44,420 nt of DNA from the NCBI RefSeq assembly GCF_022398325.1, contig NZ_JAKEVD010000020.1, positions 39,838-84,257 of the forward strand. Direction: 5' to 3'. Origin of the DNA: Shewanella sp. Isolate13. Lineage in GTDB: Bacteria; Pseudomonadota; Gammaproteobacteria; Enterobacterales; Shewanellaceae. Numbering within the stretch: position 1 is the stretch's first letter; every line of letters starts with the position of its first letter. This document shows, piece by piece, positions 18,338-27,445 of this stretch. The position numbers and the translations under genes are program-made. The notes beneath the pieces were generated by a model, which made no database searches, was not told where the DNA came from, and saw only the letters and a program-made list of their open reading frames with translations.

Positions 18338-20860
18338 TTAAATCTTTTTAATGGCAACACGAATAGTGTGCTGTGGGTTACCTTTAGCGACAGGGCTAGG
18401 CTGGTAGCGTGTTAGCGAGTTGATTGCGCCGCCTTCATCAACGATGTGGCCAGTGCTGCCTCGCTTGTTACCTGGGTTGTACCAAGCACCTTGCCCTAGC
18501 GCGAATACACCTGGCGCGACACGTGGTGTGATACGTACAGTGACCTCAACTGAGCCGCGTTCGTTGTACATTTCAATCTTGTCGCCAGAGCTTAAACCGT
18601 GCTTAGCACCGTCCATTGGGTTAACCCATACTGCGTCTTCTACCGCTTCACGTAGCCATGGCACGTTGTGGTAGCTCGAGTGTGTACGACCCTTAGTGTG
18701 GTAACCCGCTAATTGAATTGGGTAATCTTCTTTAGCGTCTTCATCTTCATAACCGTCCCACGTTACTGTGTACTGTGGGATAGCCGTGATGGTGTCGCCT
18801 TTAACGCCAGTTGGATTTTGAGCACTGTTCTCTTGATCCCAGTTAGCTGCGCGCCATGCCAATTCAGCAGAGTAGATCTCAATCTTGCCACTTGGTGTAG
18901 AAAGCGGTTTACCTTCTTTAACGAAGCTTTGCAGTGAAACGTGATTGTCGTTCATGTTCTTGCGGAAGAAGCCAATCTCTTGCGCTTCTTTGTAAGTCGC
19001 TGGGAACGCAGGAGAAACACCGATGTTGTTACTGTTAGCTTTAGTGCTTTGGTAAAGCTCTTCTAACCACTCATCTTCGTTTTTGCCGTCTCTAAAGCCA
19101 GCGCCCACGCCCATCTTGTCTGCAATCATCGCAGCCGCTTCGTACATAGACTTACAATCCCACATTGTCTCAACAGATGAAGACATTGCCGTTAGGTAGC
19201 CTAGAGAGCCTGAAGCATATGAATCGTTAACTAAATCGTTTGATTCCAACCAACTAGTGTCTGGAAGAATGATGTCGGCAAACTTAGCGCCCGGAGTCAT
19301 CCAGCAGTCACAAGATACGATGAATAGGTCTTCAGCATTGCGGAAGATTTCAGCGGTGTTGTTGATTTCAGCGTGCTGGTTCAGTAGCGAGCTATCTGAT
19401 GCAGACAGAATGAACTTAATGTTAGCCCCCAGCGGCGTATCTAAACCGTCAGTACCACGAACGCCGTGACTACGTGCAGTCATGGTTTCGCCGTTTAGAA
19501 TCGCTTCAGACCAAGTAAAGAAAGAGATGCTTTCTTTAACTGGGTTGCTGCCTGTTGGGATGCCAGCACGAGACATGCTGCTCATGTATGGTAGTTCACC
19601 GTTTGATGCGCCACGCACACCGAGTTTACCGGTTAACACTGAAAGCATGTAAAGCGCACGCATGCTTTGCTCACCGTTAGCTTGGCGGTTAACACCCGCA
19701 CCAATCACTATGTATGGTGCTTTAGCTGTCATTAGCTTGCCAGCGATGTAGCGGATCTTCTCTGCAGAAATACCACAGATTTTTTCAGCCCATTCAGGTG
19801 TTTTAGCATCAGAGTAGATACCTTGACCCAGAATGTAGTCTTGGTAGTTTTCCTCTGGTTTCATCACTTTAGCGTATTCTTGCTTAGTGGCATCGCCGCT
19901 CGCTGCAAAAATAGCAATTTGATCTTCAATTGATTCTTTAGTGAAACCAACAGAGTGCTCAAGTACGAAAGGTAGTGATTGGCTATCAAAGTTTGCGTGG
20001 TTGATCATCTCATAAGCAACCGCTTCAGCAAATGCCGCATCGGTACCTGGACGAATTGGTAACCAGCTTGACTCTTTACCTAGCATAGAATCTGTGTAAC
20101 GCGGATCGATCATGACCACTTCTAGGCCATTGTTTCTTTGTAGCGCCTGCAGGTAGTCGTAACCTTCACCTGAACCCGATTGACGAATTTCGCTTGGGTT
20201 GTATGCCACGCCTAGGAAGAAGTCACTGTCTTCGATAGTGATGGTTGACGAACCTGCAGTACTACCGGTACCGAAGGTGTGCTTCGCCGCTTCCATCTGC
20301 TGTGCCCAAGAGTAGTTACCATAAGCATTTAGGCAACCACCATTTAGGTTAAATAGACGGTTAAAACAAGCATTTGATGCAAAACCGTAGTAAGCACCAG
20401 AGCCGTAGCTGCGGAATACTGACTTAGCACCATTTTCTTGTGCGTAAACGGCTGATAGCTTTTCAGCAATAATGCTGGTTGCTTCGTCCCAGCTAATTGG
20501 TACGAATTCAGCTTTACCGCGCTCGCCAACACGCTTCATTGGTGTTTTTAGACGGTCAACGGCGTAGTTTCTTTGACGTAGTGAACGACCACGGGCACAG
20601 GCGCGTACTTCATGCAATCCGTACTCATCGGTTACTTGGTGGTCAGTTTCAACACGGGTCACGATACCGTCTTTAGTAAAGACCTTAATTGGACAGTTAG
20701 AACCACAGTTAACTAGGCAAGATGACCAATTCACCACTTCGTCAGTAACTGGCGGCTGTGGCGGGATAACATTGGCATCATCAGAGCTTGAATTACAGCC
20801 AGTAACTGTTGCGGCGCAGCCCAGCGCGGCACTCATTTTTAAGAAACTTCTGCGTTCCAT
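18338..20860 (-). CDS. dmsA: Extracellular DMSO reductase catalytic subunit DmsA (Tat lipoprotein)
   Basis: An 840-residue molybdopterin oxidoreductase. The N-terminus has a Tat motif RRSFLK (residues 3-8) and then a lipobox-like VTGC with Cys22, so the mature protein is probably a lipoprotein. A [4Fe-4S] binding set follows (Cys48, Cys52, Cys56, Cys88). The molybdenum ligand is expected to be Ser184 in YGNYSWAQ, matching the Y-G-x-Y-S context of E. coli DmsA and unlike the Cys or SeCys of formate or nitrate enzymes. Further family blocks are IDPRYTDS, IGAGVNRQANGE and LNQHAEIN. In Shewanella this enzyme is placed outside the cell. Substrate by family and operon is DMSO; other S- or N-oxides are possible. 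Confidence 0.95.
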   Translation of the reverse strand: MERRSFLKMSAALGCAATVTGCNSSSDDANVIPPQPPVTDEVVNWSSCLVNCGSNCPIKVFTKDGIVTRVETDHQVTDEYGLHEVRACARGRSLRQRNYAVDRLKTPMKRVGERGKAEFVPISWDEATSIIAEKLSAVYAQENGAKSVFRSYGSGAYYGFASNACFNRLFNLNGGCLNAYGNYSWAQQMEAAKHTFGTGSTAGSSTITIEDSDFFLGVAYNPSEIRQSGSGEGYDYLQALQRNNGLEVVMIDPRYTDSMLGKESSWLPIRPGTDAAFAEAVAYEMINHANFDSQSLPFVLEHSVGFTKESIEDQIAIFAASGDATKQEYAKVMKPEENYQDYILGQGIYSDAKTPEWAEKICGISAEKIRYIAGKLMTAKAPYIVIGAGVNRQANGEQSMRALYMLSVLTGKLGVRGASNGELPYMSSMSRAGIPTGSNPVKESISFFTWSEAILNGETMTARSHGVRGTDGLDTPLGANIKFILSASDSSLLNQHAEINNTAEIFRNAEDLFIVSCDCWMTPGAKFADIILPDTSWLESNDLVNDSYASGSLGYLTAMSSSVETMWDCKSMYEAAAMIADKMGVGAGFRDGKNEDEWLEELYQSTKANSNNIGVSPAFPATYKEAQEIGFFRKNMNDNHVSLQSFVKEGKPLSTPSGKIEIYSAELAWRAANWDQENSAQNPTGVKGDTITAIPQYTVTWDGYEDEDAKEDYPIQLAGYHTKGRTHSSYHNVPWLREAVEDAVWVNPMDGAKHGLSSGDKIEMYNERGSVEVTVRITPRVAPGVFALGQGAWYNPGNKRGSTGHIVDEGGAINSLTRYQPSPVAKGNPQHTIRVAIKKI

Positions 20861-20899
20861 AATCTTGTTTTCCTCAAACTTATTAGTGACTGAGCCGAC

Positions 20900-22924
20900 T
20901 TATTTCAGCTTGTAGCTGAAGGTCAACATCAGTTGATGGGCGTTGTAATTGTGGTTCAGGTCACCCAAGGTGATTAAACCTGGAATGCTATCGGCGCTGA
21001 CCGTAGCACTGTCGGTATCAAAATAGCGTTCAAACTGGTAAGCCAACTTGACTGCCATCTGCTCAGAGATCAGGTATTGCCCGTATAAACTCACGCTGTG
21101 GTTATATGAGTAATAGCTGCCATAACTATTGGTATTCGAGCTGCCAGTGTTATAGCCATTCACACCTGTATTGCTTGATGAGTTAGCAAATAGGTAATCA
21201 GTACCTAAAATTAATCTGCCATCCATTAAGCCGCTGTAGGTTGCACCTAGGCCTAAGTTAATGAATTCATCATTAATCTCTGTGTGCCAAACTGACGCTT
21301 GGTCACCACTTTGGTCTGAATCAATCCACTGCTGACCTGCGAATGCATAAACAGATAACGGCTCAGAGATTTGCGCATGAACGTTCATGTCATAACCGTA
21401 ATCTTTAGCCTGAGTCAGGCCGATTACCGTGGCGTCATAGTCATCGTTGGCGTAGTAAGTGCTAACATCCAAAGTTAACCACTCAAGTGGCGCGTAGCTC
21501 GCTCTGGCGTTAACTTCTGTGCGCTTGCGATCGGCAAGGTTGTACTTGCGCATTAACGACTCGGTTTCGTCGCTCGTTAGCTCGTTCGCTTGATAGTCAC
21601 TGCCGCCGCGCTCGCCATAGCTGACACCGAAATCTAGGGTTAGCTTGTCAATCGCACGGATGTTTAGCTTGCTCCAAAACTCATTGTCACGAGTTTCTTC
21701 ACGCTCACCGTAGCTACGCTCAACTTGCTTGTAGTCGTAACCCGCTTGTAAGCGGTAACCACTGGCAATACGGTAGCTAGCGTTGGTTTTAAAGGTTTGA
21801 CGCTCAATATCCATTGGTACATTTTGTTTAAACGCACCTGACATTGAGTTGAACTCGTATTGAGCAAAATCAAATACCGATGAGCGGTTATCACGCTTGC
21901 TGTAGTCATAGCTTGCGCCTAAGCGTAAGCGACTGCTTACTCGTGTGCTGGCAGCTAAATTTGAACTTAAAGTATCAACCTGACCGTCCCAGTTTTGAAT
22001 GGGGTTGCCGCTCATCTGAATGAGGTCTTGATCTTGGATCATGCGACCAGTAACCACACGACCACTCAATACGCTAGAAGCTAAACGATACTGACCAGAA
22101 AGCGACACTTGGTGGGCTTGGTTGTCAGGCGCTGCGCTATAAACGTCATAGGCATATGGCAGGCTTAAATCGCCCATATGGTTGTCATAACGCGAACCGT
22201 TATAGCTCAGCTCTGACAACCAATTAGCGCCATCAAGTACCACGCCCGCACTGAATTTATCTGTGGTTTCATCAACCGCTTCAGCAAAGTTAGTTGGGCG
22301 TGGGCTGGTTAGACTTGCACTGCGGTGACCGGTTTTATCTTCGCGGTCATAGCGCGCATAGCTGCTAAGGCCTAGACCTAGAACTTCAGAAAAGTCATAT
22401 TCGAAACCTATGCCGCTGCGCTGTCTTTGTAGCTCAAGATCCAAGACGCGAGTCTGCTCACTTGGCGTTAGCATGCCGTCATTTTGCCAAAGGTTAGTGG
22501 CGGCATTGCTGGCTTGATTAGTGGTAATCGTCTGGAAATCAACATCTAGCTTATAATGACCACTCTTACCTGCCTGCATGGTCACAAAGCCGTTTTCCAT
22601 ACCTAACTGATGAGCTTGAACTTTCGCTTTATAGCCACTTTGCTGATAAGCAAGGTCGGCATTAACGCCAGCGATAGCACCGTCATCACCAGTACCAAAC
22701 TGGTTCATTGCGTGATTGTCATCGGCATCGATAGCGCCAACACTCACGCCTACGCTGCCAGTGTAACCTTGTGGCTCGACACAACGCTTACACTGATAAC
22801 TCTCGGCTTTGATATTTGCCGTGTTTGCGTTTTGGATGCCGAAGTTGGCCGCCATAGCGCTACTGCACGTGCCTAGCAACGCCAGAGTGATCAGATTTAA
22901 TGAAAAAGGTTTAATTAAACGCAT
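20900..22924 (-). CDS. dmsF: MtrB/PioB-family outer-membrane beta-barrel DmsF
   Basis: A 674-residue protein with a signal peptide (cleavage near AMA-ANFG) and a long barrel of alternating amphipathic strands. The CKRC motif at Cys45-Cys48 just inside the mature N-terminus is a hallmark of MtrB-like porins. In the known Mtr system such a barrel sheathes a decaheme cytochrome so electrons can cross the outer membrane. The partner is the decaheme protein encoded immediately upstream (18 bp gap), and the terminal reductase follows downstream. The C-terminus is YKLK rather than the common terminal aromatic, though the preceding LMLTFSYKL is strand-like. Confidence 0.93.
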   Translation of the reverse strand: MRLIKPFSLNLITLALLGTCSSAMAANFGIQNANTANIKAESYQCKRCVEPQGYTGSVGVSVGAIDADDNHAMNQFGTGDDGAIAGVNADLAYQQSGYKAKVQAHQLGMENGFVTMQAGKSGHYKLDVDFQTITTNQASNAATNLWQNDGMLTPSEQTRVLDLELQRQRSGIGFEYDFSEVLGLGLSSYARYDREDKTGHRSASLTSPRPTNFAEAVDETTDKFSAGVVLDGANWLSELSYNGSRYDNHMGDLSLPYAYDVYSAAPDNQAHQVSLSGQYRLASSVLSGRVVTGRMIQDQDLIQMSGNPIQNWDGQVDTLSSNLAASTRVSSRLRLGASYDYSKRDNRSSVFDFAQYEFNSMSGAFKQNVPMDIERQTFKTNASYRIASGYRLQAGYDYKQVERSYGEREETRDNEFWSKLNIRAIDKLTLDFGVSYGERGGSDYQANELTSDETESLMRKYNLADRKRTEVNARASYAPLEWLTLDVSTYYANDDYDATVIGLTQAKDYGYDMNVHAQISEPLSVYAFAGQQWIDSDQSGDQASVWHTEINDEFINLGLGATYSGLMDGRLILGTDYLFANSSSNTGVNGYNTGSSNTNSYGSYYSYNHSVSLYGQYLISEQMAVKLAYQFERYFDTDSATVSADSIPGLITLGDLNHNYNAHQLMLTFSYKLK

Positions 22925-22942
22925 ATATAGTCACTCCTAGAC

Positions 22943-23917
22943 TTAACGGGCAAAGTTGCTGCCAGCAGGATGGTTAGACCCATGGATCTTGCTGTGGCAA
23001 TTTAGGCAACTCTTACCTGCACTGAATGCATCTAAACCCGCTTGGCTCGTCATACGGCTAGCATGACCATCATCGGCGTGACATTGCTGACATAACTGAG
23101 GAGTGCGAGACTTAAGTAAGTTGTCATTCACACTGCCATGAGGCGTATGACAGCTAGAGCAGTCTTCCATTACGGGTGCATGTTCCCACAGGAATGGGCC
23201 GCGTTTGTCGGCATGACACTCGGCACAGGTTTCATTTAGGCTTGGCTTGTTCAGTGCACTTTCTGTCATCGAACCATGAGGATTATGGCAATCGATACAG
23301 GTCATCTGATCCCACTTCATAGGGTGAGATGAGCGCTTGTTCATATCGGCTTTAGCGCGGGTGTGACATGAAGTACAAGTGTCATTCACAGTAAGACGGT
23401 CAAGAGCGGGATCTTTCGCGGCGTGAATGTTATGACAGTCGCTACAGGCCACTTCTTCTAAGTTGTGGGTGCTGTTATGCCACGCCATCTGCTTAGGATC
23501 GTTATGACATCCCAGACAAACACTGTTTTGGCTTGCAGCAGATAACTTGCTGTCAGGACTGAAGCTAATCATCGGCTCTTTGCCGCCACGATTATGCTTA
23601 CCTAGTGGGCCATGACAGGCTTCACATTGGATGCCAGCCATAGGTGACTTGCTATTGCTCATGTCACCGTGAACGCCGTCAAAGATCTCCATTACCTTGG
23701 CGCTCTTCTTGTGACACATCAGGCAAGAGTCTGCTCCTTTTGGAGAGTACTTACCTTCGCTGAATTTCTCTGTTAATTTTTGCTCGAGTTGCGTTGAGTC
23801 AAGCTTATCCCATGGAGTTGCTTGCGCAGGCAAAACACTGATGAGCATAGTGAGTAAACTGCTAGCCATTAACTTGGCCATAAAATTCACTGACTTTATG
23901 GTTTTTATTGTGGACAT
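22943..23917 (-). CDS. dmsE: Decaheme periplasmic c-type cytochrome DmsE (MtrA family)
   Basis: A 324-residue cytochrome with ten CxxCH sites (CLMCH, CEACH, CLGCH, CSDCH, CTSCH, CIDCH, CAECH, CSSCH, CQQCH, CLNCH), the count and size of MtrA/DmsE. A signal peptide ends near PAQA-TPWD. It would carry electrons from inner-membrane CymA through the DmsF barrel to DmsAB. Start is uncertain: the ATG at 23917 gives a long leader, while an internal ATG at 23881 ([10 protein letters not shown]) gives a more typical signal peptide; neither has a strong ribosome-binding site. It is the first gene of the dms operon. Confidence 0.95.
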   Translation of the reverse strand: MSTIKTIKSVNFMAKLMASSLLTMLISVLPAQATPWDKLDSTQLEQKLTEKFSEGKYSPKGADSCLMCHKKSAKVMEIFDGVHGDMSNSKSPMAGIQCEACHGPLGKHNRGGKEPMISFSPDSKLSAASQNSVCLGCHNDPKQMAWHNSTHNLEEVACSDCHNIHAAKDPALDRLTVNDTCTSCHTRAKADMNKRSSHPMKWDQMTCIDCHNPHGSMTESALNKPSLNETCAECHADKRGPFLWEHAPVMEDCSSCHTPHGSVNDNLLKSRTPQLCQQCHADDGHASRMTSQAGLDAFSAGKSCLNCHSKIHGSNHPAGSNFAR

Positions 23918-24495
23918 TAACTACAGACCGGTTGTATATCGAAGGGGGTATTTTATTGAAGTAGGATATCTAAATTCAAGATTATGCATATCTGCCAATA
24001 AGTTGAGGCTTGCTGCATATTTTCTTAAAAACCGTCTATCACCTCACAATATAAACACGCAAAATAGATACACCTTCCTGTAAAGGTAAAACCAATTAAC
24101 CATAAAAATCACAAGGATACAGCACGCTTGAGAATGATTATTATCTTTAGCAGTTGCCAATATAGAAATATTATGTAAACGATTTGCTTTAACGCGTCTA
24201 AATTCTTGAAGCTAGATCACTAAGAATTCTTAACTGATTCAGGCTTTAGCCACCAATACCTCATAAGATGTACCCAAATCGAACAAAAACTCTACAACTT
24301 TCGATTATTAACGAGTGAGTACAGCAAGGTTTTTCTCTAGCAGAGCAGCAAAAAATAACAGACAGCGGAATAAACACCTGCATAGTGATCATCTGAAAGA
24401 CTTTCTAACTCTATCAATAGTTACCGCTTAGCGTATGATGCTTATAAACCAAGAAGCTGTTTATTAATGGCCGATAACATATTACTTTATCAATA
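23918..24495. other. Regulatory region between dmsE and the methyltransferase gene
   Basis: This 578-bp AT-rich region between divergent genes holds the dms promoter. It contains a Fur-like 15-mer (24129-24143) and an inverted repeat AATTCTT/AAGAATT with a 14-base spacer (24201-24228). I looked for CRP and FNR boxes and found only half-sites (for example around 24048-24056). No ORF here looks real. Confidence 0.6.
24129..24143. promoter_or_regulatory. Possible Fur box upstream of dmsE
   Basis: TGAGAATGATTATTA matches the 7-1-7 Fur consensus TGATAATnATTATCA at 12 of 14 informative positions. It lies 212 bp upstream of the dmsE start, distant for direct repression of that promoter. Iron control of a ten-heme cytochrome is plausible, but the match may be chance in AT-rich DNA. 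Confidence 0.35.
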
Positions 24496-25056
24496 TTGAA
24501 GCGACTCAAAGGAAGAGCCTTGCAGAATTTCAAGATTAAGTTAGCGAGAAAGTTACAAAGCAAACTAGAAAACAAAATCCCGCCACCAATCGTCATGGTA
24601 CTTTTCGCTCTGCTCATGGGGGCTATAGCACAAATAACCGATACAACTGGAATAACATCTAGTACAGCACCGACCATAGCAACCGACAGCTCACTGCCTT
24701 GGGTTCAGTTAATGGCTATTCTCCTACTCTTAGCTTTAGGTGTATTGTGTGCCTTTGCAGGCGTGATTAGCTTTAATCGAGCAAAAACGACGGTTCACCC
24801 ACTCAAGCCAGAAACCGCGTCTGCTCTGGTAACATCCGGCATTTATCGATTCAGTCGCAATCCAATGTATCTAGGCATGGCATTCACCCTGTGCGCATGG
24901 GCGTGTTACTTAGGCAATATTTGGAGTCTGGTGGGGGTTATTGGCTTTCTGCTTTATATGTACCGTTTTCAAATACGTCCAGAAGAGAGAGCTTTAGAGC
25001 GATTATTTGGTCAAGCCTTTATCGACTATAAAAAGCGTGTCAGGCCTTGGTTATAA
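24496..25056 (+). CDS. Isoprenylcysteine carboxyl methyltransferase (ICMT/PEMT)-family membrane protein
   Basis: About 186 residues with several membrane helices (VMVLFALLMGAIA, LMAILLLLALGVLCAFAGV, MYLGMAFTLCAWACYLG, LVGVIGFLLYMYRF). The C-terminal SAM-binding signature of this family is clear: TSGIYRFSRNPMYLG, then EERALERLFGQAFIDYKKRVRPWL. Bacterial members methylate small molecules, lipids or protein ends; the substrate cannot be read from sequence. Start is uncertain: TTG at 24496, or TTG at 24520, which has AAAGGAAG four bases upstream and may be better. It is a single gene, converging on the DUF1176 gene. Confidence 0.85.
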   Translation: MKRLKGRALQNFKIKLARKLQSKLENKIPPPIVMVLFALLMGAIAQITDTTGITSSTAPTIATDSSLPWVQLMAILLLLALGVLCAFAGVISFNRAKTTVHPLKPETASALVTSGIYRFSRNPMYLGMAFTLCAWACYLGNIWSLVGVIGFLLYMYRFQIRPEERALERLFGQAFIDYKKRVRPWL

Positions 25057-25132
25057 CTTGAGTAAGCTTGAATAAGCTTAGATAGCAGCACGACTCTCAT
25101 GGCTGTTCATCGGCTAAAAATCGATTTATAGA

Positions 25133-25165
25133 GGGGAAGCAACTGCGAAATCGCAACACTTCCCC
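25133..25165. terminator. Hairpin between convergent genes
   Basis: Nested stem GGGGAAG / CTTCCCC with an inner TGCGA-AA-TCGCA. It is placed between two convergent stop codons but lacks an adjacent T-run, so terminator activity is uncertain. Confidence 0.4.
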
Positions 25166-25229
25166 CTGAAAATGCAGCCGTGATATAAAGCAAAATGAGT
25201 TAGCTTATATTCGTGGCCTAAACTAACGC

Positions 25230-26702
25230 TCAATAATCGTGAGAAATAAGCGACTCTTTCGTTAATTGAAGCTGCCTTAAACGCTTTTCAGTCAAATCCA
25301 GCTGACAGCCTATCATGACTGGTAACCCCATTGTTCCCTCGGCATAAGTCAACCTGACCACCTTACAGACATCATTACGGTAGCTTAACCAAGAGTCTTG
25401 CGAATGACTCAATGCTGCCGTTAACTCATCATTGGTTGTGACATTTTCAAGAGAGTTAATGGACTCAATAACGTCCGTGAGTTTAAGCTCGACACTCGCT
25501 AACTCTCTTAGGGCGCACTTCGCCATTCCCTCTGTGCTGTCCCCTTGCTCAGACTGACAATCAATTCCGGCCGCTGGATCCTCACCGACAATGACAGTAC
25601 TGACTGTGGTGGGCAAATACCAAGCACCGCCAGGAGCAATTTGACGACAAGATCCTGTTGAATAAGAATCAGCTAAAATAAAGTCACTGCCATTCCAAAT
25701 ATAGCGCGCAGCCGAAATACAATCGCCAACCCCTCTTCCCAACATAAACTCGTAAATCGTTCCGTTTGCGTAATTTGTCGCACTTTCGGTAATTAACTTA
25801 GGTTCAATTTGCGGGTTATCGTCAACCAACCACACGGCATTACCATAGTTATATGCTGCAGACCAACAAAGCGTCGAGACCACAAATTGACTCTCGGTAA
25901 TCCTAGCCACATCAAGGTTTAACTCACCATTTTCAGCAGGCGCAATATCACATGCCAGATTAAGTGCTTTTTTCATCCTGACTACAAACTCAGGATTGTT
26001 TGCTAATGCGCGATCCGCCTCTGTTGTTACTGGCAGTTGCTGCCCAGCAACAGCATGCACTGGTATAGAAATAACCGGGGCTTGTTTAGGCTGCACAATA
26101 TTGGCGGTACTCGGACCTGTTTTAACAATACCGAAAGGTGTGCCCACCAGCCCTTGATAATCGTCCATCTTCAATAAAACGGCCGTGGAGCCAGTGGTCG
26201 ACAAACGCCACTCTTCCCCTGCACTACTATTAAATTTAATAGAGACGCGGCCTTTCATCGTTAACGCGTTAAGCAATTGGCTTACCTGCTCTTTAGTTAG
26301 CTCACGCTCACCACTAAAGCTCACGCCCATCTCTTCATAAGCTGGCAGTTCAGCGCCAAGTTGGCTCTGGTAGTCGTCATTAATGCTCAGTGTGACAGTG
26401 TCATCTTGAACTGGGCTACTACCTGCTCCATATGAAATTGCGCCAAATTTCACTTTAGCTTTTATCTCGGCATTTGCGCCCGCAGCTCGCTCAAATATCA
26501 CTGAAACAGGGGCGGGTTCCTCACCTTGTTGCTGATAATCTTGATTTTGGTAGCCTACGGCGCGGCAAGTATGGGTATTATCACAAACCACTTGCCAGTC
26601 ACCGTGCGCAAAACTGAGTCCTTCGAGGGCCAATGCATCTTCAGGAATAGACACTGCAACAAGCACTGAAAAAAGCCCTACGGCTCGTAAATAACTTTGC
26701 AT
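25230..26702 (-). CDS. Exported DUF1176 protein with C-terminal LprI-like domain
   Basis: A 490-residue secreted protein. The signal peptide (YLRAVGLFSVLVAVS...ALA) is followed by the DUF1176 start FAHGDWQVVCDNTHTCRAVGYQ, with a paired cysteine pattern, and a mid-domain GGAWYLPTTVSTVIVG. The last about 100 residues (AALSHSQDSWLSYRNDVCKVV ... CQLDLTEKRLRQL) resemble the LprI/DUF1311 lysozyme-inhibitor-type domain with its W-x-x-Y-R-x-x-x-C pattern. The function of DUF1176 is not known; LprI-like domains bind lysozyme in some proteins. I start it at the ATG (26702) with GGAG six bases upstream rather than six codons earlier. Confidence 0.82.
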   Translation of the reverse strand: MQSYLRAVGLFSVLVAVSIPEDALALEGLSFAHGDWQVVCDNTHTCRAVGYQNQDYQQQGEEPAPVSVIFERAAGANAEIKAKVKFGAISYGAGSSPVQDDTVTLSINDDYQSQLGAELPAYEEMGVSFSGERELTKEQVSQLLNALTMKGRVSIKFNSSAGEEWRLSTTGSTAVLLKMDDYQGLVGTPFGIVKTGPSTANIVQPKQAPVISIPVHAVAGQQLPVTTEADRALANNPEFVVRMKKALNLACDIAPAENGELNLDVARITESQFVVSTLCWSAAYNYGNAVWLVDDNPQIEPKLITESATNYANGTIYEFMLGRGVGDCISAARYIWNGSDFILADSYSTGSCRQIAPGGAWYLPTTVSTVIVGEDPAAGIDCQSEQGDSTEGMAKCALRELASVELKLTDVIESINSLENVTTNDELTAALSHSQDSWLSYRNDVCKVVRLTYAEGTMGLPVMIGCQLDLTEKRLRQLQLTKESLISHDY

Positions 26703-27088
26703 TAAAACTCCAATATACATCTAACAAACAGTCCGTTGAGTAAACAGTCAATTCAAGACTACTCATATTTAAGACAACTCGGGGTTAAGCCGAGCTTTTA
26801 GTTAACGCTTTAATTTTTATCGTATCCTTGATTAGCTTACAGCTTAATGACATACAAATCGCTATCGTGAATAGATAACAGTCAATGATATTCAAGCCAA
26901 CGCCTCCCCCGTGACATCAATCACAAAACAAAAAGCATTATAAAAGTTTCTAATTCATATACTTGTAATCACAAAGCCTCTATCGATAAGGTGCCGCTTT
27001 CATTGCTTAATACCAATTTATCCCTTGCGTGATCCAGATGTTTATTGGAAAGCCGTTTATAAAAAAGATGATTAGGTCAAATAACACG
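26703..27088. other. Divergent intergenic region with a CRP-like site
   Basis: A 386-bp region between the DUF1176 gene and the three-gene membrane/lipoprotein cluster. It contains a CRP-like palindrome at 26910-26925 and AT-rich promoter-like sequence. The first codons of the plus-strand gene may begin as early as 27029. Confidence 0.5.
26910..26925. promoter_or_regulatory. CRP-like binding site
   Basis: CGTGACATCAATCACA contains the GTGA-N6-TCAC core of the CRP consensus (TGTGA-N6-TCACA) with one deviation at the first base. It is about 180 bp upstream of the plus-strand cluster and 208 bp upstream of the DUF1176 gene, so it could serve either. Confidence 0.45.
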
Positions 27089-27400
27089 ATGCCAAAAGCT
27101 ATCTCAACATTGATGCAAACTCCGCTCGCAAAGGCGCTGTTTGTTATTGCCATACCACTGCTGCAATTTATTGGCCCCAACTTTCTAATAGGCGTGGTAC
27201 GTGTCGATCATGAAGGCGTAGGCACAGGTCTACTGTTTATCTTTAAATGCTTAATTTGGGTAAGCACACTGGTGATTGGCAGCTTAGTATTTTCTAAAAT
27301 TTACTATAAAAGCATCCGTTACGGTTTATGGGCAAACAGCCCTTTAGCTATCCTTGTGCTTTACCAGTTAAGCCAAAACCTGCCCTACCTATTATCGTAA
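27089..27400 (+). CDS. Small three-helix membrane protein, unknown
   Basis: About 103 residues with three hydrophobic segments (ALFVIAIPLLQFIGPNFLIGVV, GLLFIFKCLIWVSTLVIGSLVF, LAILVLYQLSQNLPYLL). I do not recognise it. The frame is open from a GTG at 27029, with further ATGs at 27038 and 27068; I chose 27089, which places the first membrane helix about 12 residues from the start, but no start has a strong ribosome-binding site. It lies 45 bp upstream of another membrane protein gene and probably forms a unit with it. Confidence 0.55.
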   Translation: MPKAISTLMQTPLAKALFVIAIPLLQFIGPNFLIGVVRVDHEGVGTGLLFIFKCLIWVSTLVIGSLVFSKIYYKSIRYGLWANSPLAILVLYQLSQNLPYLLS

Positions 27401-27445
27401 AACCTTAGGTCTTCAACCTCAAAACACCACAAGCTAAGGAAATGC

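Noticed and set aside
24030..24060. Possible CRP site upstream of dmsE
   Set aside because: Only one half-site (TCACA-like) is present; the other half does not match, so it is not annotated.
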